This document shows, in pieces, positions 17,169-27,053 of a DNA stretch of 64,000 nucleotides. The notes under the pieces are model-generated. The model worked only from the letters and a program-made list of their open reading frames with translations, was not told the DNA's origin and made no database searches. The position numbers were made by a program, and so were the translations under genes. The stretch is from Alphaproteobacteria bacterium (lineage in GTDB: Bacteria; Pseudomonadota; Alphaproteobacteria; Rhizobiales; Devosiaceae), in the NCBI GenBank assembly GCA_018828145.1, contig JAHJWO010000003.1, forward strand, positions 32,710-96,709, written 5' to 3'. Position 1 is the stretch's first letter, and each line of letters starts with the position of its first letter.

Positions 17169-17375
17169 ATGCCGCCCACCTATGTTCTCGCCCGAGACCA
17201 CCTGCAGCGCGCAGCGACGATCCTGCAAGGCGCGGACAGCCACTCGCGCCAGTTGCGTTATATCATCGAGCGTACCATCACCCTGATGAGCGACGTGCGC
17301 CAGCCAGAGCCGGTCCGGGCCAGCAATGTTCTGGATTTCTCCGCCTTCCGCGAAAGTCGCGCGGGCTTTGACTGA
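17169..17375 (+). CDS. 68-residue conserved-looking small protein
   Basis: ATG at 17169 is preceded by AAAGGAG at good spacing. The 68 residues are soluble and probably helical (VLARDHLQRAATILQGADSH), rich in Arg and acidic residues, and end in FRESRAGFD. I do not recognise the family. The clean ribosome site and the terminator-like stem right after the stop favour a real gene. It lies between two minus-strand genes. Confidence 0.65.
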   Translation: MPPTYVLARDHLQRAATILQGADSHSRQLRYIIERTITLMSDVRQPEPVRASNVLDFSAFRESRAGFD

Positions 17376-17384
17376 CTGACCCCT

Positions 17385-17409
17385 GTGCCGGCGGCCTGAC
17401 CGCCGGCAC
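17385..17409. terminator. Stem-loop between convergent genes
   Basis: GTGCCGGCGG and CCGCCGGCAC form a perfect ten-pair stem around CCTGA, midway between the small gene ending at 17375 and the mscS-like stop at 17427. No T tract follows on either strand, so it would be a weak or factor-assisted bidirectional terminator. Confidence 0.55.
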
Positions 17410-17426
17410 CGCTTGCCGACCTGCCG

Positions 17427-18317
17427 TCAGCTGCCCGACTGGGTCTCGGGGCTTGGATTGGCAGGGTCGGGCACCACCGTAATGCCCGCCTTCTCCGCCT
17501 TGGTCCCGATCAGTTCGCGGTTGAGCGCGATCTTGGCCTCCTCGGTCAGGCTGTAGAGCGCCTCCAGGTAATCCGGCGTGGCAACCCAGGCCCGCAACTG
17601 CAGATTGACCGCCGCCCCCGAAAAGCCGTCCACATGCACGCTGGGCGCGGGGTCAGCCAGGACACGGCTGTCGCTGGTGGCGACCCGCAGCAGGATGTTG
17701 CGCGATTTGCCGATATCGATGTTGTCGGGCACGCTGACATTGACGTCGATGCGCCGCCGCGGCTCGCGGCTGTGATTGGTTATGGCCGAGGACCAGAGCT
17801 TCTGGTTGGGCGTGAAGATGTAGAGCCCGCTCGAGGAGCGCAGCCGCGTGCCGAAGAGGCCGATTTCGACCACCACCCCGGCCACCCCGTCACCCTGGAT
17901 GAATTCACCAATGGCGATCGGCCGCAGCCAGATCAGCATGATACCGGCGGCGATATTGGCCAGCGTGCCCTGCAGCGCCAGGGCGATGGCCAGGCCCGCC
18001 GCGCCCAGGACGGTGAGGATCGAGGTGCTGGACACCCCCAGCAGATTGAGCGCCGTGACGATGGCAAAGATAAAGATGCCGTAGCGCGCCACCTGCGACA
18101 GAAGTGGCGCGAAGTTCTTGTCCACGCCATAGGCCAGGGGCAGCAGCTGGCGGATGGCCCTTGCCGCCAGCCGGGCCAGGTACCAGCCGGCAACCAGAAT
18201 GGCGAGGGCAGCCAGCAGGCTGATTGCATTGGCTGCCAGCCAGGCAGCCGGGATGATCAGAAATTCGGGAATGGTCGTGCCGCCCTGGTTTGGCGACGCA
18301 AGCTGCGTCTGCGACAC
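17427..18317 (-). CDS. MscS-family small-conductance mechanosensitive channel
   Basis: The 296-residue protein fits the minimal MscS layout. There are three membrane helices in roughly residues 25-130, with the pore-lining glycine/alanine-rich third helix in the VLGAAGLAIALALQGTLANIA region, a beta domain (GEFIQGDGVAGVVVEIGLFGTRLR), and a C-terminal alpha-beta domain. Such channels release solutes on hypo-osmotic shock. The start is GTG at 18317 with no clear ribosome site. It is transcribed toward the small gene at 17169-17375. Confidence 0.9.
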   Translation of the reverse strand: MSQTQLASPNQGGTTIPEFLIIPAAWLAANAISLLAALAILVAGWYLARLAARAIRQLLPLAYGVDKNFAPLLSQVARYGIFIFAIVTALNLLGVSSTSILTVLGAAGLAIALALQGTLANIAAGIMLIWLRPIAIGEFIQGDGVAGVVVEIGLFGTRLRSSSGLYIFTPNQKLWSSAITNHSREPRRRIDVNVSVPDNIDIGKSRNILLRVATSDSRVLADPAPSVHVDGFSGAAVNLQLRAWVATPDYLEALYSLTEEAKIALNRELIGTKAEKAGITVVPDPANPSPETQSGS

Positions 18318-18411
18318 TCTAGCAAACCATCACAATGAGGAAAGTGGTCTGAGGCGCTAGACAGCACGGAATCCCTTTGATAGAGAGGCGCCACTTTGGA
18401 AGCTCCAGTAG

Positions 18412-18487
18412 GGGCGAGTAGCTCAGCTGGTAGAGCAGACGACTCTTAATCGTCGGGTCCACGGTTCGAATCCGTGCTCGCCCACCA
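18412..18487 (+). tRNA. tRNA-Lys (anticodon CTT)
   Basis: The 76-base sequence folds as a cloverleaf: acceptor stem GGGCGAG/CTCGCCC, D-arm GCTCAGCTGGTAGAGC, anticodon stem GACGA/TCGTC with loop CTCTTAA (anticodon CTT, reads AAG), T-arm with GGTTCGAATCC, and encoded ACCA at the 3' end. Confidence 0.97.
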
Positions 18488-18696
18488 AAGTCCCCTCCCG
18501 TAGATCGGCGTTTCCCGCACTTGATCAAGCAAAGCTTGGTCAGGACGGTCCAGTCTGTCGCCAAGCTGTCAGTTGGCCCGCAAAGGCGCAGATTTCCTCA
18601 GACTTTGGTCGATTCCCGCTGAGTTGGTCTTCCCAGCCCGCGGGCGGAGCGCTATAGGGCGGCATTCCCTTCCGGCCCCCTGACGAGGATCCCCTC

Positions 18697-19401
18697 ATGT
18701 TCGGTCTCGACCCGAGTTTCGTTAGCTCGCTCATTCAAGTCATCCTGATCGACCTCGTCCTGGCGGGCGACAATGCCGTGGTCATTGGCCTGGCTGCGGC
18801 GGGCCTTGCCTCCGATGTGCGCCGCAAGGCCATTCTGATCGGCATTATTGCCGCGACCCTGCTGCGCATCTTCTTTGCGCTGATCACCACCCAGCTGCTG
18901 GCGCTGGGCGGCGGACTGCTGATCGCTGGTGGCGTGCTGCTGCTCTATGTGTGCTGGAAGATGTATCGCGAGCTGACCGTCTCGCAGGGCGAGGAGCACG
19001 AGGCTCAGGAAGCGCTCGAAGACCATGACACCAATGCCGATGGCGCCGTGGCCGGCAAGGCGCCGCGCAAGACGCTGCGCCAGGCCGTCATCCAGATCAT
19101 CATTGCCGACGTCTCCATGTCGCTCGACAACGTGCTGGCCGTGGCCGGCGCAGCGGCGCACCATTTCGAGGCCCTGATCATCGGCCTGGCCCTGTCGGTG
19201 GTGATGATGGGCGTTGCCGCCACCTTCATCGCCGGCCTGCTGCACAAGCATCGCTGGATCGCCTGGGTCGGCCTGATCATCATCCTGTTCGTCGCCATCC
19301 GCATGGCGCTCGAAGGGCTCGGCGCCTTCGTCGCCATCCCCGAAATCCCGCTGCTCTATACCCCGCATGCCGTTGGCGAAGCCGCAGCTGCCGCGCATTA
19401 G
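18697..19401 (+). CDS. TerC-family integral membrane protein (YjbE type)
   Basis: The 234-residue protein has about seven membrane helices and the paired acidic motifs of TerC proteins: LIDLVLAGDNAVVIG (Asp19, Asp25) and IIIADVSMSLDNVLAV. These proteins are linked to metal export, notably manganese, and to tellurite resistance; the exact ion is not shown here. A hydrophilic loop of about 40 residues splits the halves. The 209-bp region upstream shows no yybP-ykoY-type manganese riboswitch that I can recognise. Confidence 0.88.
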   Translation: MFGLDPSFVSSLIQVILIDLVLAGDNAVVIGLAAAGLASDVRRKAILIGIIAATLLRIFFALITTQLLALGGGLLIAGGVLLLYVCWKMYRELTVSQGEEHEAQEALEDHDTNADGAVAGKAPRKTLRQAVIQIIIADVSMSLDNVLAVAGAAAHHFEALIIGLALSVVMMGVAATFIAGLLHKHRWIAWVGLIIILFVAIRMALEGLGAFVAIPEIPLLYTPHAVGEAAAAAH

Positions 19402-19475
19402 CCTTTGGTAACCAGTGTTCCAAGTTTGCGGCATTTGCCGCCGTGGAATAGGGATTTGAACACCTCGACGCACTA

Positions 19476-19505
19476 ACTTCCCGCTCACGTACAAGAGCGG
19501 GAAGT
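19476..19505 (+). promoter_or_regulatory. Perfect 11-bp stem-loop over the ribosome site of the FemAB-like gene
   Basis: ACTTCCCGCTC pairs perfectly with GAGCGGGAAGT around an eight-base loop. The right arm contains GGGAAG, the only ribosome-site-like sequence before the ATG at 19512. Folding would hide that site. No T tract follows, so it is less likely a terminator for the TerC gene. Confidence 0.6.
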
Positions 19506-19511
19506 CCTACG

Positions 19512-20693
19512 ATGTCCGTCATCGCCGATAGCGTTGTCCGTGCGGGGAATGCCAGCCAGGCCGTCCTGCGCACCAGCGGAGTTTCCTCCGCCCGGCTGCA
19601 GACCAGGATTGTCAGCGGCTCGGAATGGGATCACACGATCGCCGGTTTCGACGAGGTCTGCCAGGAGCAGATGCACGCCTTTGCCGCCACGCGCTGGCCC
19701 TCGGTCATCCAGGAGCCGATGCTGTTCCTGGCGGATGGGGACGTGGTCGGCGGCGCTCTCGTGATGGTTCAGAAGCTGCCGCTGGGCCTGGGCAGGATTG
19801 CCGTTGCGAAATGGGCGCCGATGTTGCGCGACGCGGCGCGTCGCGATGCCGATACCATCCGCGCCGGCATGGTCGAGGCCATGATCGCCGACTATGCCGA
19901 TGCCCGGGGTATGATGCTTTCCGTGCTGCCACGCGCCGCCATCGACACGGATAACCGGGATTACGAGCGGCTCGTGGCCCGCGGTTTCAAGCGCGGCTCG
20001 GAACTGGGCTTTCCCGATCGCTATATCGTCAATCTGCGCCTCTCCGACGACGAGCAGCGCAAGAGTTTCCACCAGACCTGGCGGCGTCAGCTCACCAAGT
20101 CGGAAAAGGTGGGTCTGAGCTTCGAGCACGCTGCGCCCGAGGCGATCGAGGATTTCAATCGGCTCTACAATGCGATGACCGATCGCAAGCAGTTCGCCGA
20201 TTACTCCGCCTATGAAACCGTCCCGGCATTGATGTCGATCGACGTGCCGGCCCTGCGGCCCGAGCTGTTCTTCGTGCGCCACGAGGGCGAACTCGTGGCG
20301 GGCGGGCTGATCTTCAAGGCGGGCGACCGCGCCGTCTATCTCTATGGCGCCACCAATGACAAGGCGCTGCCGCTGCGCGCTGGCTATTTCATGCATTGGC
20401 ACATCATCCGCTGGCTGCGCGATAACACTGCCGCCACCTGGTACGATCTGGGCGGCACCGATGGCTTCCAGGGCCTGCACCAGTTCAAGAAGGGCATGGT
20501 GGGCGAAGCTGGCGTCATCCGCCCGGTGCCGCCGGTCGCCAACTATGCCAGCAAGCCGCTGGCCTACCTGTCTGGAGCGGGGGCCTTCGCGGCGCGCGAT
20601 GCCATGCACAAGGTACGCCGCGCCATTGCCGGCTGGCGCAATCCCAAGACGCTGCCCACGCAACGGCGGGATGCCGGCGAGTCTGCCGAATGA
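19512..20693 (+). CDS. FemAB/GNAT-like acyltransferase of envelope polysaccharide type
   Basis: The 393-residue protein has two GNAT-like halves in the FemAB-related style found in exopolysaccharide and peptidoglycan-modifying loci. Recognisable segments are WRRQLTKSEKVGLSF, FFVRHEGELVAGGLIF and ATWYDLGGTDGFQGLHQFKKG. Family members transfer aminoacyl or acyl groups to cell-wall or glycan precursors; the substrate here is unknown. Its stop overlaps the start of the flippase gene by four bases, so the two should be translated together. A hairpin covers its ribosome site. Confidence 0.75.
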   Translation: MSVIADSVVRAGNASQAVLRTSGVSSARLQTRIVSGSEWDHTIAGFDEVCQEQMHAFAATRWPSVIQEPMLFLADGDVVGGALVMVQKLPLGLGRIAVAKWAPMLRDAARRDADTIRAGMVEAMIADYADARGMMLSVLPRAAIDTDNRDYERLVARGFKRGSELGFPDRYIVNLRLSDDEQRKSFHQTWRRQLTKSEKVGLSFEHAAPEAIEDFNRLYNAMTDRKQFADYSAYETVPALMSIDVPALRPELFFVRHEGELVAGGLIFKAGDRAVYLYGATNDKALPLRAGYFMHWHIIRWLRDNTAATWYDLGGTDGFQGLHQFKKGMVGEAGVIRPVPPVANYASKPLAYLSGAGAFAARDAMHKVRRAIAGWRNPKTLPTQRRDAGESAE

Positions 20694-22015
20694 GCGTACA
20701 CAAGCGCCTGGCCTCGCAGTCCGGCATCATCTTTGGTGCCCGCCTGGTCGGCGCCGGCCTGATCTTCCTCGCCCAGGCGCTTATCGCGCGCATCTGGGGG
20801 CCGGAACTGCTCGGCGAGTATCTGATCGTCATTGCCACGGTCAACCTGATCGCCGTGACCATGCCGCTGGGCTTTCATACGGTCGGCACCTATTTTGCCG
20901 CGGAATACCGGGCGCGCGGCGAGCGCAAGCAGCTGATCGTCTTCCTCATGCGCTCGTATGGCCATGTCGTGGGTGCCATGGTGCTTCTGCTGCTGGCAGG
21001 ACCCCTGCTGCTCGGGCCACTGGGGCAGGGGCAGAGCGCGCTGGCCCACCATTTCGTGCCCATCGTGCTGCTCGCCTTCAGTGCTGCCCTGGTCTATGTC
21101 AACGGCGCTTTGCTGGTCGGGCTCAAGCGCCCATTTGCCGGCTTTTTTGCCGATACGATCTTTCGCCCGATGATGGTGATGGGCGCCTTTCTCGTCACTA
21201 TGGGATTTGCCGCGCCGGTCGAGGGTTTCGCCCTCATGCTATGGATCTTTGCCATCGGCTCGGTGACCATCTCCCTGGCCCATTTCGGTTTTGTCATCAC
21301 CTCGCTTGATCGTGTCCCCGACGTGAACCCGGCCCGCCCGGGCGAGTCGCGCCGCTGGTGGCGCTTTGCCCTGCCATGGGTGCTGATTTCGCTGGCCACG
21401 GACTTCTTCTTCGATATCGACCTGCTGCTGCTCAGCCATGCGCTGAGCCGCGAGGAACTGGCCATATTCGGCGTCTGCACGCGCCTGTTTTCGCTGATCT
21501 CCTTCGGCGTGGCGGCGGTTTACGCCGTCACCATGCCGGACATGTTCGAAAGCGAAGCCAATGCCGACCGCGCTGCGTTCAAGCGCAAGGTGGGTGATGC
21601 CAATTTCGTCGCCAGCGTAATTTCCATTGCGCTGTTTGCCGGCATGGCGCTGGTGGCGCCGTTCCTGCTCATGCTGTTCGGCCCGAGCTTTTCGGCCGGC
21701 GCGGCGCCCCTTGCAGTGCTGTGCCTGGCGCTGGTCATCCGTTCGGTCATGGGGCCCGCATCGCTGGTCCTGTCCATCCACGACCGTCCCTATGCCAGCC
21801 TGCCCTTCGTAGCGCTGGGCATCGGCTCGCTGGTGGTGGGCAATTGGCTGCTGGTGCCGCCGCTGGGCCTGATGGGCGCAGCACTGTCGGCCATTATCGC
21901 GATTTCGGTGTGGTCGGTCGGCCAGTGGTGGATCGCCCTGCGCACGGCGGGCATGGACGTTTCCATCATGCAGTGGTTCCGCAACCGGCGCCTGGCGACA
22001 GTTGCGGCGGAGTAG
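20690..22015 (+). CDS. Wzx-like polysaccharide flippase (MOP superfamily)
   Basis: The 441-residue protein is highly hydrophobic, with about twelve membrane helices and the N-terminal GIIFGARLVGAGLIFLAQ segment typical of lipid-linked oligosaccharide flippases. It overlaps the FemAB-like gene by four bases. No glycosyltransferase or polymerase gene lies nearby, so this is an isolated modification and transport pair rather than a full capsule locus. The substrate is unknown. Confidence 0.83.
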   Translation: MSVHKRLASQSGIIFGARLVGAGLIFLAQALIARIWGPELLGEYLIVIATVNLIAVTMPLGFHTVGTYFAAEYRARGERKQLIVFLMRSYGHVVGAMVLLLLAGPLLLGPLGQGQSALAHHFVPIVLLAFSAALVYVNGALLVGLKRPFAGFFADTIFRPMMVMGAFLVTMGFAAPVEGFALMLWIFAIGSVTISLAHFGFVITSLDRVPDVNPARPGESRRWWRFALPWVLISLATDFFFDIDLLLLSHALSREELAIFGVCTRLFSLISFGVAAVYAVTMPDMFESEANADRAAFKRKVGDANFVASVISIALFAGMALVAPFLLMLFGPSFSAGAAPLAVLCLALVIRSVMGPASLVLSIHDRPYASLPFVALGIGSLVVGNWLLVPPLGLMGAALSAIIAISVWSVGQWWIALRTAGMDVSIMQWFRNRRLATVAAE

Positions 22016-22026
22016 GGGTGGGGCGG

Positions 22027-22596
22027 TCAGGCCGCCCGCACCAGGCCTTCCAGCCGCTGTTTCAGGCGGCCGAGACGCCCGATATTGACGCCGCTGTCAT
22101 AGTCCTCGGATACCTTGGTGTAAGCCTTTTCGATCAGCAGGTAGTCCTGCCCGAAAATGTGCTGCTCCAGCAGGCAGGTTTCCTTGTAGCCGTAGCGCTT
22201 GAGCAGCATGCGGGCCACGGCGTTTTCCGGCCGCACGAAGGTATAGGCCTTGTGGAAGCGGGTATTGTCCCAATGCTCGTCGAAAGCGCGCATGCCGAAC
22301 ATGCCGAGCTTGGTCTGGCGATGGCTTGGGAAGACCCAGCTCCAGTAGCGGAAGATCGAACCGCATTCAGGGCCCGAGACCATGGCGCCCCCCGGCGTGC
22401 CATCAGCGCACATGATCATGATGTGCCAGGGGTCGAGCGCGATCAGGTTGCGCAGGAAGGTCTTGTTGAGGCGACCCATTTCGTGGGCCTTGAAGCGCTC
22501 GCTGTAATATTCGGATGTCGCGATGACATCCATCAGTTCGCGATGGATCAGGTCGATGTCGGCCGGCGTAGCGGCACGGATGGTCATCTCTGCCAT
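22027..22596 (-). CDS. GNAT-family N-acetyltransferase
   Basis: The 189-residue protein starts TIRAATPADIDLIHRELMDV after MAEM, a typical GNAT first strand, and has an AFDEHWDNTRFHKAYTFVRPENAVARMLL stretch corresponding to the acetyl-CoA-binding core, less canonical than usual. ATG at 22596 is chosen because GGGAG precedes it; an in-frame extension upstream has none. It is convergent with the flippase, 11 bp away. The substrate is unknown. Confidence 0.72.
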   Translation of the reverse strand: MAEMTIRAATPADIDLIHRELMDVIATSEYYSERFKAHEMGRLNKTFLRNLIALDPWHIMIMCADGTPGGAMVSGPECGSIFRYWSWVFPSHRQTKLGMFGMRAFDEHWDNTRFHKAYTFVRPENAVARMLLKRYGYKETCLLEQHIFGQDYLLIEKAYTKVSEDYDSGVNIGRLGRLKQRLEGLVRAA

Positions 22597-22661
22597 AGTG
22601 AAGCTCCCTCTGTACCCGGACAATACCAAATCCCGGCCCGCGGCCGAAGCATCCTAGCTGC

Positions 22662-22686
22662 GGGCGGTTAATGGCCGGTACCGCCC
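22662..22686. promoter_or_regulatory. Inverted repeat upstream of acsA
   Basis: GGGCGGT and ACCGCCC form a perfect seven-pair inverted repeat with an 11-base spacer in the divergent region between the acetyltransferase and acsA. It could be an operator; no regulator is assigned. Confidence 0.35.
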
Positions 22687-22775
22687 ACACTACCCATTAA
22701 GTCGCAGCGACAAGGCCTTGCCCGGCGCAGGGTGGGTCACTAGAACGGAGGGCGGGAGAGATAAGGGAGGACAGT

Positions 22776-24722
22776 ATGAGCGAGCAGCTCGTATTCCAGC
22801 CAAGTGCGGCTGCGATCGCACGCACCCACGTCACGAAAAACCAGTATGACGAGATGTATGCGCGTTCGGTCAGCGATCCGGACGGCTTCTGGGCGGACCA
22901 GGCCAAGCGCATCGACTGGGTAAAGTTCCCCACCAAGATCAAGAACACCACGTTCCAGTACCCGGACGTCTCGATCAAGTGGTTCGAGGATGGCGTGCTC
23001 AATGTCGCTGCCAATTGCATCGACCGCCATCTCACCGAGCATGGCGACGACATCGCGATCATCTGGGAACCCGACGATCCCAATGCGCCGTCGGAACACA
23101 TCACCTATCGCACCCTGCATGAAAAGGTGTGCCGCTGTGCCAACGTGCTCAAGTCCCTGGGCGTGCGCAAGGGCGACCGGGTCACCATCTACCTGCCGAT
23201 GATCCCGCAGGCTGCCTATGCCATGCTGGCCTGCGCGCGCATTGGCGCGGTGCATTCCGTGGTCTTTGGCGGTTTCTCGCCCGATGCCCTGGCCGGTCGA
23301 ATCAATGACTGCGACTCGGCTGTCGTCATCACGGCCGACGAAGGCCGGCGTGGGGGCAAGGTCGTGCCGCTCAAGAAGAATGTCGACAAGGCCCTCGAGG
23401 ACTGCCCCGGCGTCAGCAAGGTGCTGGTCGTGCACAATACCGGCGCGGATGTTGCCATGAAGGGCAGCCGCGACGTCTGGTGGCACGAGGCTGCCGCTGG
23501 CGTCGAGCCATTCAACGATCCCGAGCCGATGAATGCGGAAGACCCGCTCTTCATCCTTTATACGTCCGGTTCCACCGGCAAGCCCAAGGGCGTGGTTCAC
23601 ACCACCGGCGGCTACATTCTCTACACGGCGCTGACGCATGAGCTGAGCTTTGACTACAAGCGTGGCGAAGTGTTCTGGTGCACGGCGGACGTGGGCTGGG
23701 TTACCGGCCACAGCTATATCGTCTATGGCCCGCTGGCCAATGGCGCGACGTCGCTGATGTTCGAGGGCATTCCCACCTATCCCGACGCCAGCCGGCTCTG
23801 GCAGGTGGTGGAAAAGCACAAGGTCAACATCTTCCACACCGCGCCCACCGCCATTCGCGCGCTGATGGGAGCGGGGCCGCAATATGTCGAGAAATACGAC
23901 ATGCCGACCCTGCGCCTTCTGGGCACTGTCGGCGAGCCGATCAATCCGGAAGCCTGGATGTGGTATTACAACCAGGTCGGCAAGGGTCGCTGCGAGATCG
24001 TTGACGCCTGGTGGCAGACCGAAACGGGCGGCCACATGATTGCACCGTTCCCCGGCGCCATCAGCACCAAGCCGGGTTCGGCGACGGTGCCGTTCTTCGG
24101 CATCCAGCCCGAAGTGCTCTCGCCTGAGGGCCGGCTCCAGGAGCAGACCAAGGCCGAAGGCGTGCTGGCCATCAAGGATAGCTGGCCCAGCCAGGCCCGC
24201 ACCATCTGGGGCGATCATGGCCGCTTCGTCTCGACCTATTTCGAGACCTACAAGGGCTACTACTTCACGGGCGATGGCTGCCGTCGCGATGAAGACGGCT
24301 ATTACTGGATCACCGGCCGCGTCGATGACGTGCTCAACGTATCCGGCCACCGCCTCGGCACCGCCGAAGTGGAAAGCGCGCTGGTCAGCCATCCCAAGGT
24401 GTCCGAGGCCGCCGTCGTCGGCTATCCGCATGATCTGAAGGGGCAGGGCATCTATTGCTATGTCACCCTCATGGCCGGCGAATCGACCAGCGACGAACTG
24501 CGTGCCGAGCTCAAGAACTGGGTGCGCAAGGAGATTGGGCCTATTGCCACGCCGGACCTGATCCAGTGGGCGCCCGGCCTGCCCAAGACCCGAAGTGGCA
24601 AGATCATGCGCCGCATCCTGCGCAAGGTGGCCGAGAACGACTTCGGCTCGCTGGGTGACACCTCGACGCTCGCCGATCCGGGCGTGGTCACCGATCTGAT
24701 CGAGAACCGGCAGAACCGCTAG
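22776..24722 (+). CDS. acsA: Acetyl-CoA synthetase
   Basis: This 648-residue AMP-forming enzyme activates acetate to acetyl-CoA. The ATP loop [11 protein letters not shown] lies near residue 263. The C-terminal TRSGKIMRR places the catalytic lysine at 609, the same number as in the E. coli enzyme and the residue silenced by acetylation in that family. A strong GGGAGG ribosome site precedes the ATG. Its stop overlaps the convergent gene's stop by four bases. Confidence 0.97.
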   Translation: MSEQLVFQPSAAAIARTHVTKNQYDEMYARSVSDPDGFWADQAKRIDWVKFPTKIKNTTFQYPDVSIKWFEDGVLNVAANCIDRHLTEHGDDIAIIWEPDDPNAPSEHITYRTLHEKVCRCANVLKSLGVRKGDRVTIYLPMIPQAAYAMLACARIGAVHSVVFGGFSPDALAGRINDCDSAVVITADEGRRGGKVVPLKKNVDKALEDCPGVSKVLVVHNTGADVAMKGSRDVWWHEAAAGVEPFNDPEPMNAEDPLFILYTSGSTGKPKGVVHTTGGYILYTALTHELSFDYKRGEVFWCTADVGWVTGHSYIVYGPLANGATSLMFEGIPTYPDASRLWQVVEKHKVNIFHTAPTAIRALMGAGPQYVEKYDMPTLRLLGTVGEPINPEAWMWYYNQVGKGRCEIVDAWWQTETGGHMIAPFPGAISTKPGSATVPFFGIQPEVLSPEGRLQEQTKAEGVLAIKDSWPSQARTIWGDHGRFVSTYFETYKGYYFTGDGCRRDEDGYYWITGRVDDVLNVSGHRLGTAEVESALVSHPKVSEAAVVGYPHDLKGQGIYCYVTLMAGESTSDELRAELKNWVRKEIGPIATPDLIQWAPGLPKTRSGKIMRRILRKVAENDFGSLGDTSTLADPGVVTDLIENRQNR

Positions 24723-26728
24723 GTCTGCGGGCCCTCGACCTCGCTCGCAGGTGCTGGAACAAGGGGCTCAGTCTGGTCAACAGGCTGGGCCTCTTCATTT
24801 GCCGGGGGCGTGTCCGGCCTGACGTCGATGCGGGCCGTCGCGACCGGTGCGCCACCCGGTGCGAAGTGTTGCAGGACGAGGTAATAGGTTTCCCCCGCGG
24901 CAAGCTCGGCGCGTAGTCGGGGGAAGCCGCCCTCGCCACTATCATCGTCCGCCGCCAGTGACTCGACCGCGTCACCAGACTTGCGGAACAACTCGCCCGT
25001 CAGGTCTGCATCAGGTCCGCCATTGGGCATCACATCGATGACATGGGGGCCGCCGGCTTCGGCAACGAACTGGAAGACGGCGCCGAGCGGCGGGATTTCG
25101 ACCGATTCCGCAATGGGTACCGCAGGCTCCTCCCGAACCAGTTGCTCGGCCGAAATCAGTTCGATCCGCGTTTCGCGCTCAACCCGCAGGATGGCATTGC
25201 CCGCGCTGTCCAGCGTGGAGGCGCGCGCGACATAGACCTGGCTAGGCGCCACGCGAATGCTGAGCGCCGAATCGAACACGCCGGGGCCGCCATCGTCATT
25301 CTCGGCGAAGATGGTGCCCTGTTCGTCGACCACCTGCAGGAACGGATCGACGCGATCCAGCGCGACGAGCGAAACCAGATAGTCCCCCGGAGGGAGTTCC
25401 AGGCGGATGGATTCGGCCAGCTGGGAGATGGCGATGACGATCTCATCGGGAGCCGAGGTCAAGGTCCGCTCCGAGCGGGACGCACTGGCCCCCACCGTGA
25501 CTGGCGATGTCGTGTCGGCAACGTTGATCGCGACACTGGCCTTCGCGTCGGCGCAGGCCAGGCCTTCATTCTTGAAGATGACCTGGCTGCCATATTGGGT
25601 AATGTCGAGGGTCTTGATGTCGCCATAGGGGAAGTCGATCAGTCCCTCGCCGGCCAGGTAGGAAATGTGCTCGGCAACCAGCTTGTTGCTGGAATTGGTC
25701 GATATCAGCGCATCCTCCTTGTCGTGGCAGATATCGACAAACAGCGGCCATGCCCCAATGCGCTTCACCCGGTCGCCGACGATGTTGTAGATGACGCTGG
25801 AAATGCCGGCCTCGATCGAGTTCGACAGCGCGTCGCGCTGGGCGTTGGACATGTCGTCTGTCAGATCGCGCAGCGCCGGGGCGTTCTGGACGGCGGTCGC
25901 GATCTGGTTGGCCATGTCGTCTTCCACGCGCACCAGCGGCCGCTGCGGCAGGTAGTCTTCGACCTTCCTGTCGCCGCCGAACATCATGGCCGAGATGCGC
26001 ATCAGATCATCGGTCGGCACCACGAGGGCTGCAATCACCACGAGGCCGAAGGCAAAGGCCAGGCTGCCGAATTCGAGGCGTCCCCGATCTTCCTGGGCGT
26101 CGAGCGCCGCCGCGACATGCTCGCCGTTCGCCTGGCTGGCCGGCAGCACCATGGCCGTGGTGCGGCGCAGCGTGATCAGCACGATGATGGCGCTGACCGC
26201 AGTGAGCTTGAGCAGGAGTTCGATTGCCGCCAGCAGGTAGAGACCGTGTGCCACTTCTGCGGCCGCCATGATGGCCAGCGCGACATAGATCAGGATGCCC
26301 ACCGTGGCGGCGCCGGAAACGACGAAACAGGCCACGGCGGCCCGGTGTATGGACAGCAGGTGGCGAAAGCCACGGCCGATCATCTGGGCGTTGGCGCTGC
26401 TGAGCCAGGCGAAGACCAGCGTAACGGCGATGGCAATCAACAGCGTGTTGAGGACGTGCAGGGCCAGCAGTCGATTATGGCCCGTAAGTCCGTCTGTCGG
26501 AGTGGCGACCACGAACAGGGCGATGATGATCGCGGCCAGAGCCAGCGCCATGAACACCAGGATTGCCGCATTCTGCAGCGTCCAGAGGTGCCATCCGAAG
26601 GCGTGGCTCGACGGCGGCCCGTTGGGCGGCTCGGGCGGGGGCGGAGGTGGGGGCGGCGTGTCGGGTTGTGGTGGCGGTGGTGTTCCGCCATCTCCACCGG
26701 CTGTCTTGGCCGCATCAGGATCGCTCAT
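24719..26728 (-). CDS. Multi-helix membrane protein with C-terminal pre-peptidase-like domains, unknown function
   Basis: The 669-residue protein begins with a proline-rich cytosolic tail (runs of up to eight Pro before residue 35), followed by about five membrane helices in residues 45-245. Then comes an extracytoplasmic part with two beta-sandwich segments resembling pre-peptidase C-terminal domains: [20 protein letters not shown]...FAENDDGG and [16 protein letters not shown]...[11 protein letters not shown]. Both have the Asp-rich turn typical of that fold. ATG at 26728 follows GGAGG. I do not recognise the full architecture. Its last four bases overlap the acsA stop. Confidence 0.75.
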   Translation of the reverse strand: MSDPDAAKTAGGDGGTPPPPQPDTPPPPPPPPEPPNGPPSSHAFGWHLWTLQNAAILVFMALALAAIIIALFVVATPTDGLTGHNRLLALHVLNTLLIAIAVTLVFAWLSSANAQMIGRGFRHLLSIHRAAVACFVVSGAATVGILIYVALAIMAAAEVAHGLYLLAAIELLLKLTAVSAIIVLITLRRTTAMVLPASQANGEHVAAALDAQEDRGRLEFGSLAFAFGLVVIAALVVPTDDLMRISAMMFGGDRKVEDYLPQRPLVRVEDDMANQIATAVQNAPALRDLTDDMSNAQRDALSNSIEAGISSVIYNIVGDRVKRIGAWPLFVDICHDKEDALISTNSSNKLVAEHISYLAGEGLIDFPYGDIKTLDITQYGSQVIFKNEGLACADAKASVAINVADTTSPVTVGASASRSERTLTSAPDEIVIAISQLAESIRLELPPGDYLVSLVALDRVDPFLQVVDEQGTIFAENDDGGPGVFDSALSIRVAPSQVYVARASTLDSAGNAILRVERETRIELISAEQLVREEPAVPIAESVEIPPLGAVFQFVAEAGGPHVIDVMPNGGPDADLTGELFRKSGDAVESLAADDDSGEGGFPRLRAELAAGETYYLVLQHFAPGGAPVATARIDVRPDTPPANEEAQPVDQTEPLVPAPASEVEGPQT

Positions 26729-27053
26729 GCCCCCGTCCTCCCCCTTCTGCAATAGGGGTGCGACGCGGCGGCGAGAAGTTGGGCCTACTACTATACGCAA
26801 TCGCAGACGGGAGGATCTTGCCCCCTGCAAAGCATCACGGGCGGAGATCCCAAGATCCCCGCCCGATCAAGGCAACGGCTTTCATCGGCCGGAAGGTTGA
26901 AAAACGGCCAGTGCTCCAAGTCGCCCCGGTTACATTGCCATATTTGCCGGTGATCCACACCCCTCATTAGCAGAAGTGGTGCGGCAAAAGCGCTTGGTCA
27001 TTGTTTCGGCTGTATTTGGCGGTCATCGTCGCGCAACGATTCCCCCACCGGAC
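26729..27053. other. Divergent intergenic region with a 28-base inverted repeat
   Basis: This 325-bp spacer separates two divergent genes. It holds an inverted repeat at 26838-26865 (arms CGGGCGGAGATC and GATCCCCGCCCG, one mismatch, loop CCAA) with no adjoining T tract. No further gene or RNA is supported; promoters for both genes presumably lie here. Confidence 0.6.

Noticed and set aside
18488..18696. yybP-ykoY manganese riboswitch before the TerC-family gene
   Set aside because: The conserved loop sequences and paired arms of that class are not visible in the 209-bp leader.
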